9,886 bases of DNA from JBBSEX01 sp038239345. GTDB taxonomy: Bacteria > Acidobacteriota > Terriglobia > Bryobacterales > Bryobacteraceae. The position numbers and the translations under genes were made by a program. Of the stretch, positions 1-4,664 are shown one piece after another. Positions within the stretch are counted from its first letter, which is position 1. Each line of letters starts with the position of its first letter. Where the stretch lies: positions 1-9,886 of the forward strand of contig JBBSEX010000076.1 of the NCBI GenBank assembly GCA_038239345.1, given 5' to 3'. The notes beneath the pieces were generated by a model. It was given only the letters and a program-made list of their open reading frames with translations, searched no databases and was not told the origin of the DNA.

Positions 1-141
1 CTGCTCGGGAATGGGCGGAGCGTTCGTGTAGGTCAGGACTGTGACAAGAGTTAAAACCGAGAAGCCACCGATCATTACCAGGATGGCCGAGTGTCTCCAC
101 CACGGAGAGAGACTCGCAGTTTCGGGGGACGTGTCGATCAG
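1..141 (-). CDS. norB: Nitric oxide reductase large subunit, N-terminal fragment (quinol type likely)
   Basis: Only the first 47 codons are in the window; the gene continues past the left edge. The reverse strand reads a short polar N-terminus, then PWWRHSAILVMIGG, a hydrophobic membrane helix (about residues 19-36), then TYTNAPPIPEQ. A first helix ending in a 'TY..APPIPE' signature is characteristic of the NorB/qNor family, which reduces 2 NO to N2O at a heme b3-FeB site in the cytoplasmic membrane. The extent is fixed by an in-frame TGA at about 154-156. The only reasonable start before the helix is CTG at 141, seven bases after a perfect AGGAGG (149-154). There is no ATG, GTG or TTG in frame until an ATG inside the helix. 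It is divergent from the cupin gene. The catalytic part is unseen, so quinol versus cytochrome c type is inferred from the N-terminus only. Confidence 0.75.
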   Translation of the reverse strand, partial: MIDTSPETASLSPWWRHSAILVMIGGFSVLTLVTVLTYTNAPPIPEQ

Positions 142-345
142 GATATGCCCTCCTCAATTCCCGCGCTGAAAGCGGCAGCAATGCTTCCGATCAGATTACC
201 GGGTTCTATTATGGCGCGCCCGGCATTGCCGTGCATAGCTCATTCCATGCGCGACCACGCGACGGGGAGAGAGATTCAGGAACGCCGGACCATTGCGCAA
301 CGAGGCAGAAAGGGTGGATACTGCGAGCCAGGAGAGAAATTACCA
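142..345. promoter_or_regulatory. Divergent intergenic region between norB and cupin gene
   Basis: These 204 bases separate two genes transcribed in opposite directions, so promoters for both should lie here (inference). I looked for an FNR/NnrR-type palindrome (TTGAT-N4-ATCAA) and an NsrR-like inverted repeat and found no convincing copy. No clear sigma70 -35/-10 pair could be assigned either. An open frame from 91 covers part of this region, but its composition is not protein-like and its upstream end overlaps norB, so I treat it as non-coding. The cupin ribosome binding site AGGAGA is at 330-335. Confidence 0.4.
148..155 (-). promoter_or_regulatory. Strong ribosome binding site defining a CTG start
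   Basis: The minus strand carries GAGGAGGG here, seven bases upstream of the CTG at 141. Its strength and spacing are the reason for choosing CTG as the start of the norB fragment, since no conventional start codon exists between the in-frame stop and the first transmembrane helix. Confidence 0.6.
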
Positions 346-759
346 ATGCCGATTCCAGGTTCAGGCGATGACGGCAACATGACCAGCGACCTCGCGCGCT
401 TTGACCTGACGCACGAAATCGCTGATTCGGAGCAGCAGAAGCCATGGCCCTCCGATATCCATGCCAAGACCCTATATAAGAAAAATGACTTCCGAGTGGT
501 TCTGATCTCGATGGCAACCGGTGCCCAGATGAAGGAACATCATGTCGACGGCACGAGTTCCGTACAGGTTTTGAAGGGGCATATACGCTACAGCGCGCAG
601 GGGCAGGCATACGACCTGCAAGTGGGGAGTCTTATTACTGTTGGGGCTTCGATCAAGCATCAGGTCGAATCGCTGGACGATTCCGTTTTCCTATTGACCA
701 TCTCCTGGCCGGAAAACCAACAACTCCTAGCGATGCCGCATCGCGGCTACGGCACCTAG
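346..759 (+). CDS. Small cupin-domain protein
   Basis: 137 residues from the ATG at 346, preceded ten bases upstream by AGGAGA (330-335). An open frame runs in from 91, but conserved-looking sequence begins only after residue 12 of the version chosen here. The fold looks like a single cupin barrel. The first cupin motif is around residues 59-78 (G59, H65, H66, G78) and the second around 94-105 (G94, H105). The three histidines could bind a metal. The usual Glu of motif 1 is replaced, with Gln74 in its place, so enzymatic activity is uncertain. The C-terminal strand (FLLTISWPE) is typical of small stand-alone cupins. No signal peptide or membrane segment is visible, so it is probably cytoplasmic. 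It lies divergently from norB and 55 bases upstream of the DUF488 gene, suggesting a shared stress or nitric-oxide regulon. Its substrate is unknown. Confidence 0.75.
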   Translation: MPIPGSGDDGNMTSDLARFDLTHEIADSEQQKPWPSDIHAKTLYKKNDFRVVLISMATGAQMKEHHVDGTSSVQVLKGHIRYSAQGQAYDLQVGSLITVGASIKHQVESLDDSVFLLTISWPENQQLLAMPHRGYGT

Positions 760-814
760 AGCCTTCTTCAGGACGCCTTAAGAAGTATGTGGGCAGGAAG
801 GACCCGCGACGCCA

Positions 815-1345
815 ATGCCGCTGATTGTGATGACCATTGGGCACTCCACGCGTCCGGTAAAGACGTTCATCCATCTTCTAAAAGCCCATCAGGTAAAGCG
901 ACTGGTCGATGTACGCACTGTCCCGCGTTCGCGCCACAATCCGCAGTTCAACCGGAGCGAATTGTCGCCCGCTCTGCATTCCGCCCGCCTGCATTACCGT
1001 TATATGCCCGGTCTGGGTGGGTTCCGGCATGCGCGCCCCGATTCCCTCAACGCCGGATGGCATAACGCCAGCTTCCGTGGCTTCGCCGATTACATGCAGA
1101 CGCCGGAGTTCCGAAAACATCTGGACAATCTGATAGAACTTGCGGAGTCGGAGCGGATCGCCATTATGTGCGCGGAAGCCGTTCCCTGGCGCTGTCATCG
1201 CTCCCTGATCGCGGATGCGCTGTTGGCGCGCGGGATTGAAGTGCGTGAAATCACAAGCACCACTCGGACACAACCTCACAAGCTTACGCCTTGGGGCAAG
1301 ATAACCGGAACTCAGGTCACCTATCCTGCTGAAGGCAGAGATTAG
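815..1345 (+). CDS. DUF488 family protein
   Basis: 176 residues with the hallmarks of DUF488: TIGHSTRP near the N-terminus (7-14), LVDVRTVPRSRHNPQF (30-45), a Y-x-x-LGG-type segment (about 63-69) and the C-terminal block CAEAVPWRCHRSLIAD (119-134). The Cys-Ala-Glu and Cys-His-Arg pairs are family-conserved and may form an active or ligand-binding site, but no reaction is established for the family. DUF488 genes are often found in stress or nitric-oxide neighbourhoods, which fits norB and the cupin next door. A purine-rich AGGAAGGA (795-802) lies 12 bases before the chosen ATG at 815, slightly far. An in-frame ATG at 830 (before TIGHS) is a possible alternative but has no better binding site. 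It is likely cytoplasmic and co-transcribed with the cupin gene. It converges on the minus-strand operon ending at 1481. Confidence 0.88.
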   Translation: MPLIVMTIGHSTRPVKTFIHLLKAHQVKRLVDVRTVPRSRHNPQFNRSELSPALHSARLHYRYMPGLGGFRHARPDSLNAGWHNASFRGFADYMQTPEFRKHLDNLIELAESERIAIMCAEAVPWRCHRSLIADALLARGIEVREITSTTRTQPHKLTPWGKITGTQVTYPAEGRD

Positions 1346-1434
1346 AAGACTGCTAACCGCCATCGGTGGCCCTCGAAGCGAACCGTCGAGATAGCACAGC
1401 GGCCGAATCTGGCGCTCGCGGATGAGTGAGAAAC

Positions 1435-1453
1435 GCACCTCCCGCAGAGGTGC
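1435..1453. terminator. Hairpin between convergent genes, weak bidirectional terminator candidate
   Basis: GCACCTC and GAGGTGC form a perfect 7-bp stem around a 5-base loop (CCGCA). It sits 90 bases after the DUF488 stop and 28 bases after the stop of the minus-strand operon. On the minus strand the stem is followed by GTTTCTC, a poor U-tract; on the plus strand no U-tract follows. Position and symmetry suggest a transcription end for the minus-strand operon, but the weak tail leaves this uncertain. Confidence 0.5.
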
Positions 1454-1480
1454 CTACGCAGATTGGGGCCAAACCGTCGG

Positions 1481-2506
1481 TTAGACGGACTCTTCCTCCG
1501 CGATGCGCATCTTGCGGCCGCCAGACTTCACCAGCATTCCGTCGAGATCCTTAGCAAGGGAGGCCATTCCCTGCTGCACGCGTGCTCGCATGTCATTACT
1601 CGTCCGGAGATCGTCCGCTGCTACGCCTTGGAGCAGATCGCGGGCGCGACCCACGAGGTCTTGCAAGTGAGAGTCGTCCGTGACGTTGCGGAATGAGAAG
1701 TTCGATAGGAACTCGACGAGATTCGATACGGTCGATTGCTTGAACTTCAGCGGCTTGCCGTCCGCCCCATCCTTCAGCCGCTCGGCCATGTGCGCGACAA
1801 GATCGGCCATGGATTGCCGCAACACCTGCTGGATCTCGGACGACGCCTCCGCCATGCGCTGGGCGGCCTTGTCACGTTCCTGCTCCCACACTTCCTGAGA
1901 GATGCCCTTGAGCTGATCCGGCACGCCGAAGCTGACGTACTGCCAGGACAGCCCGAACTCGCGGGTGACTTCCTCTACCGGAGGGTAGTCGGCGGGGTTG
2001 TACAGACCGCGCAGACGTTTGGCCGCGTCCTGGCACAGTCCGGGGTACACAGCAAGAAAAGCGGTGACCAGAGCCTGACGGTCCTCGGCGAACTTCCGTA
2101 AGCGGTCCTCGACAGTTTCGAGCGCTGCGACAGGCAGCAGGTGAATGCCGATCTCGAAGGGCAGGCAGATGTTGTAGAGGAATCGCCGGATCTCGCCGTC
2201 GAACCGGCCGATGGCCTTCAACTCCACTGAATCCAGCAGATGTTTGGACACCCGCAGCAGATCCTTGTCGGCGTCCGCCTCGATCTGAGAGGTTGAGACC
2301 TTGCGCGTGTTGCCCATCGTGGACAGACGCATCTTGATGCAAACGGTTTTCTTGGCCAGATCCACACCCGGGTCCTGGACAACGGCACGCCCTGGGGGGC
2401 GTCCGTTGTTGCCCTGGTCCGCCGGCGCGGTATCCACCGTGACTGGCGCAAACAACTCGACCATGGGTAGGTTGTCGCGCGAAAAGAGAGCTTCTTGAGT
2501 CGCCAT
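1481..2506 (-). CDS. Conserved phage/plasmid-type protein of unknown function (DUF3150-like, tentative)
   Basis: 341 residues. The start is ATG at 2506 because AGGAGGTG (2514-2521) lies seven bases upstream; the longer open frame to 2887 overlaps the radical SAM gene and is a shadow. Residues 1-50 are low-complexity and Pro/Gly-rich, with no signal peptide. The core includes LPFEIGIHLLP (115-125), the segment GLYNPADYPPVEEV (167-180), followed by a W-x-x-x-x-x-G-V-P block (188-196). Two long charged helices follow (about 203-247 and 281-325), suggesting coiled-coil or oligomer formation. The layout resembles DUF3150-type proteins of phages and integrative elements, but I place it there only tentatively. 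It is the last gene of the operon, separated from the radical SAM gene by 67 bases, so it may also have its own promoter or leader. No catalytic motif was seen. Confidence 0.75.
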   Translation of the reverse strand: MATQEALFSRDNLPMVELFAPVTVDTAPADQGNNGRPPGRAVVQDPGVDLAKKTVCIKMRLSTMGNTRKVSTSQIEADADKDLLRVSKHLLDSVELKAIGRFDGEIRRFLYNICLPFEIGIHLLPVAALETVEDRLRKFAEDRQALVTAFLAVYPGLCQDAAKRLRGLYNPADYPPVEEVTREFGLSWQYVSFGVPDQLKGISQEVWEQERDKAAQRMAEASSEIQQVLRQSMADLVAHMAERLKDGADGKPLKFKQSTVSNLVEFLSNFSFRNVTDDSHLQDLVGRARDLLQGVAADDLRTSNDMRARVQQGMASLAKDLDGMLVKSGGRKMRIAEEESV

Positions 2507-2573
2507 TGCTGGCCACCTCCTGAATTGATTTGGATTGAATTTGGGAACGACTGACTTGGGGAAGGGCGGACTG
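2507..2573 (-). promoter_or_regulatory. Leader of the last operon gene, with an AT-rich motif shared with the AAA gene leader
   Basis: This 67-base gap is the longest between the genes from the AAA gene to the operon end. It holds an AT-rich element whose plus-strand form is cctgaatt-gatt-tggatt (2519-2536). The same 14 bases without the 4-base insert occur at 6232-6245, upstream of the AAA ATPase gene. A strong ribosome binding site, AGGAGGTG, follows immediately at 2514-2521. The repeat could be a shared promoter or processing element or a trace of duplicated leader sequence. Neither is proven. Confidence 0.35.
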
Positions 2574-3176
2574 CTAGACGGGCAGGCCCGCGAGAGGAAA
2601 GCCGGTAATCTGCACGAGGCCCTCTGATTCGATGTGAACCTCGAATTCCAGGGGTTTGAACTGCTCCTCGTGGTAGCGGTTGCTGAAGAGCCGTAAAGTC
2701 TGATTTGAACTGGTCCGTAGGGGGAGATTGCTCGCCTTCGCAGCGACGAATCGACCGAGCACCGCGAAGTCCAGGTACTGCTTGATGTCACCCCAGACCC
2801 GGTGCCGCGTGTCTTGCTTAGAGCCGCACCTAGTCCAGAAGCGACCGCTTTCCAATTCACGCTCCGAGTAGCCGGAGTACATGCCAATGCTTATTTCGGG
2901 CCGAGCACGCTTTAGTAGTCGGATCAACGCCAACAGATCTGGTGCTTGTTGCATGGGTTCGCCACCTGAGAACGTGACGCCCTCGATGGCATGGGTCAGG
3001 TTAGCTCGCGCAATCTGCTCGGCGACATCGGCAGCCTCGCGCGACGGACCACTAAAAGCGTGGGTCGATGGATTCCAACAGTCAGTGCAACCCAGATTGC
3101 AACCCTGGAAGTAGACGACGACGCGTACGCCCGGGCCGTTGACCCGGCTGTGAGCGACAACTCCGTGGATCAGCAT
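2574..3176 (-). CDS. NrdG-like radical SAM protein (4Fe-4S, glycyl-radical activase type)
   Basis: 200 residues. The N-terminus carries a C-x3-C-x2-C triad (C26, C30, C33) within VYFQGCNLGCTDCWNP, which binds the 4Fe-4S cluster that cleaves S-adenosylmethionine. FSGGEP (69-74) is the GGE motif that binds SAM. The spacing and short length match NrdG/activase-type radical SAM proteins rather than full-length TIM-barrel ones. The C-terminus has LPLRTSSNQTLRLFSNRY (151-168) and VQITGFP (188-194), which look family-conserved. No class III ribonucleotide reductase (NrdD) or other glycyl-radical enzyme is in the window, so its substrate is unknown. The start ATG (3176) overlaps the previous gene's stop by 7 bases with only a weak binding site, implying translational coupling. 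It is cytoplasmic and oxygen-sensitive by family. Confidence 0.88.
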   Translation of the reverse strand: MLIHGVVAHSRVNGPGVRVVVYFQGCNLGCTDCWNPSTHAFSGPSREAADVAEQIARANLTHAIEGVTFSGGEPMQQAPDLLALIRLLKRARPEISIGMYSGYSERELESGRFWTRCGSKQDTRHRVWGDIKQYLDFAVLGRFVAAKASNLPLRTSSNQTLRLFSNRYHEEQFKPLEFEVHIESEGLVQITGFPLAGLPV

Positions 3177-3592
3177 GGCTGCGTCATCGCTCGTTGAAAC
3201 GCCTCAAAGAAACCTTGGTCACGGATGTTTGTGTCCCACATCTCCATGAAGCTCTCGAGGTCGCGCGTCTCCGCTGGACGGCATGTCATTGACCCATCGG
3301 CGTCTTGTATGCGGCTCCAGCGTTCCACGCCAGCGTAGTCATTGCGGAAATAATATGGCCAGAGTTTTGCCGCTCCGTTCTCTATAACAACTTCGGCACA
3401 AATCTCCGGGTCCCGCATGGCGTCGCCGTTTTGCTCTCCGTAGTGAGCGATCGACAACGCCCGGTGGCCGTTCGGACCCAGTTCACTAAGAGACTCGATC
3501 ACAAGCGGCAGGAACGGCGTGTTCTCGATCCTCACCCACGTGAGAGTATCCAGGCCGCCATTGTCTTCAATGATTCGCAAAACCGTCTTCAT
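3170..3592 (-). CDS. Conserved hypothetical protein (DUF6908-like, tentative)
   Basis: 140 residues, unrecognised with certainty. The recognisable parts are SIAHYGEQNGDAMRDPEICAE (within about 47-67) and LWPYYFRNDYAGVERW (about 77-92). This pattern of 'His-Tyr-x-x-Gln-Asn-Gly-Asp...Asp-Pro-Glu' followed by an aromatic 'Y-F-R-N-D' block resembles small proteins of plasmids and mobile elements grouped as DUF6908. No catalytic motif, membrane segment or signal peptide is seen. The C-terminus is helical and charged. Its ATG overlaps the upstream stop (ATGA, 3589-3592), and its own stop overlaps the radical SAM start, so its translation is coupled on both sides. That suggests it works with, or is a substrate or adaptor for, its neighbours (inference). 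A GGAGG about seven bases upstream, inside the previous gene, supports the start. Confidence 0.78.
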   Translation of the reverse strand: MKTVLRIIEDNGGLDTLTWVRIENTPFLPLVIESLSELGPNGHRALSIAHYGEQNGDAMRDPEICAEVVIENGAAKLWPYYFRNDYAGVERWSRIQDADGSMTCRPAETRDLESFMEMWDTNIRDQGFFEAFQRAMTQPC

Positions 3593-4014
3593 GGTGCTGC
3601 CTCCGTCGATTCGGAACCGGAAGGAAGGCCCAGATCAGCGGCAACTTGATCTGCTGCCTTGAGGTACTCACGGGCGAGGAGAAGCTGATCGGCATCGACA
3701 GTGCCGTCTACGTGGACCTCGATACACGGCAGATCGCTGTGATTACGCCGCGCCACTTCGTAGAACTTTCCGTCGAAGCCGGCGAAGCAGGCTCCGTCGT
3801 AGTTGTCACCCGCATCGTGCCAGCCCCGAAACACGATGCCATCTTCGGCCAGGATTTGGAGTTCGGAGCAGTTGCCGTTAGACGCTTCTGCATCAACCAG
3901 CGCCAGCACCATGTTCGGCAGTCCAGGCCGAACTTCCTCGATGAATCCGATGGCTTCAAACAACGGTGCGTCGCTCTTGCGACACACGATCTCCACGTAG
4001 GCTCGATCGCCCAT
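3589..4014 (-). CDS. Conserved hypothetical protein of the Ycf35/Ycf46-like module
   Basis: 141 residues with no family I can name. The N-terminus MGDRAYVEIVCRKSDAPLFE and the central FRGWHDAGDNYDGACFAGF (about 62-80) are the distinctive parts. The second is rich in aromatic, Gly and Asp residues and may form a ligand-binding surface. The C-terminal third is a charged helix, ending in a short Ser/Glu-rich tail. No membrane segment or signal peptide. The start at 4014 is supported by AGGAGG (4020-4025), which overlaps the stop codon of the DUF2997 gene. The stop overlaps the next start by 4 bases. It lies between DUF2997 and the DUF6908-like protein in a tightly coupled block, so a role in the same process is likely, but none is assigned. 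Confidence 0.75.
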   Translation of the reverse strand: MGDRAYVEIVCRKSDAPLFEAIGFIEEVRPGLPNMVLALVDAEASNGNCSELQILAEDGIVFRGWHDAGDNYDGACFAGFDGKFYEVARRNHSDLPCIEVHVDGTVDADQLLLAREYLKAADQVAADLGLPSGSESTEAAP

Positions 4015-4023
4015 GCTGGCCTC

Positions 4024-4218
4024 CTATGTTCGCTGCTGCGACTGTTTCACAGCGGCCGTCTGCGCGTAGAATTCGCGTTTCGTGCTGGATTGCGTGACGG
4101 CATCGCCGCCACGGAAATCCTTAGCGACATCGCCGCAGCCCTGACCATGAAAGCCTTCGAGGTCAACTGAGCTGTTGCCGTTTTCGTCGATTTCGATGGT
4201 GATGAGTTTTTCCTGCAT
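4024..4218 (-). CDS. DUF2997 family small protein
   Basis: 64 residues. An N-terminal beta strand (ITIEIDENGNSSVDLEGF, 6-23) is followed by GQGCGDVAK (25-33) and a C-terminal FYAQ (50-53). This matches DUF2997, short proteins with the pattern 'strand, G-x-x-C, helix, (E)-Y/F-Y'. The single Cys (C28) is the family-conserved position. Its function is unknown. Homologues are commonly encoded beside DUF1257/Ycf35 genes and often a ferredoxin in cyanobacteria (from memory, not checked), so the Cys could take part in iron-sulfur or redox chemistry (speculative). The start at 4218 has AGGAGA (4225-4230) at 6-base spacing. The stop overlaps the ribosome binding site of the next gene. It is cytoplasmic. 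Confidence 0.82.
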   Translation of the reverse strand: MQEKLITIEIDENGNSSVDLEGFHGQGCGDVAKDFRGGDAVTQSSTKREFYAQTAAVKQSQQRT

Positions 4219-4239
4219 GATGGTTCTCCTCGCGCTTCG

Positions 4240-4656
4240 TTAGCGCACGGCGAAACGCAGTTGTACCTTGGGTCCCTGCGGCGTCTGAACGACTTCGCGC
4301 CCCCTGAATATGTAGCCCTTGGTCTTGGCCATCGCCATGGTCTGCCGCTCCTTATAGCCCTGCGCCAGTCGACCGAGCCAGCTTGCGTCCAATCCGCAGT
4401 ACTGCCGATCCAGGTCGTCAATGACCGCTTGGAAGACGCCCGTTTCATCCCGACCGAAGCCGACCGGCGCCAGCGCACCGCGAACCTGCTCCCTCGGGAT
4501 GATGACTTGGACCGGCCTGCTCCATGTCACGCCACCATACCCCTTCAGCGCCGCTCCGTCCGTTTGCACTTCGGGATTGAAGCCCATCTCCGTGAGCGCC
4601 TCGACCAAGTATTGTTGGTCGGTCATTGTTGTCTTGAGTTCCTCGTATTGGCTCAT
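4240..4656 (-). CDS. DUF1257 / Ycf35-like protein
   Basis: 138 residues. The opening 'S-x-Y-x-x-L-K-T-x-M-x-D-x-x-x-L-x-x-A-L-x-x-M-G' (residues 2-25) and the central YGGVTWSRPVQVIIPR (40-55) agree with the DUF1257 family, known in algal plastids and cyanobacteria as Ycf35. A short block VFQAVIDDLDRQY (74-86) and a C-terminal 'W-L-x-R-L-x-Q-x-Y' helix (93-101) complete it. The family has no established biochemical function; single-domain members are soluble. The start at 4656 is favoured by alignment with the family N-terminus, although AGGAGG (4661-4666) is only four bases away; an in-frame ATG lies at 4626. That binding site overlaps the AAA stop codon, so the two genes are translationally coupled. 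Ycf35 next to a Ycf46-like ATPase is a meaningful pairing. Confidence 0.8.
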   Translation of the reverse strand: MSQYEELKTTMTDQQYLVEALTEMGFNPEVQTDGAALKGYGGVTWSRPVQVIIPREQVRGALAPVGFGRDETGVFQAVIDDLDRQYCGLDASWLGRLAQGYKERQTMAMAKTKGYIFRGREVVQTPQGPKVQLRFAVR

Positions 4657-4664
4657 GTTGCCTC

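Noticed and set aside
91..345. N-terminal extension of the cupin open frame from 91
   Set aside because: The segment is not protein-like in composition, overlaps norB on the other strand, and a good ribosome binding site supports the start at 346.
763..785. CTTCTT...AAGAAG inverted repeat after the cupin gene
   Set aside because: Six AT-rich pairs with an 11-base loop and no U-tract; too weak to call a terminator.
1872..2516. 214-codon minus-strand open frame
   Set aside because: Arg/Pro-rich out-of-frame shadow of the 341-residue protein.
2507..2887. N-terminal extension of the last operon gene to 2887
   Set aside because: It overlaps the well-supported radical SAM gene on the same strand, and AGGAGGTG before 2506 marks the true start.
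2574..3176. Possible frameshift in the radical SAM gene, from the odd middle segment around residues 110-128
   Set aside because: The frame is continuous and the C-terminal motifs (SSNQ, ITGFP) are in register, so the gene looks intact.
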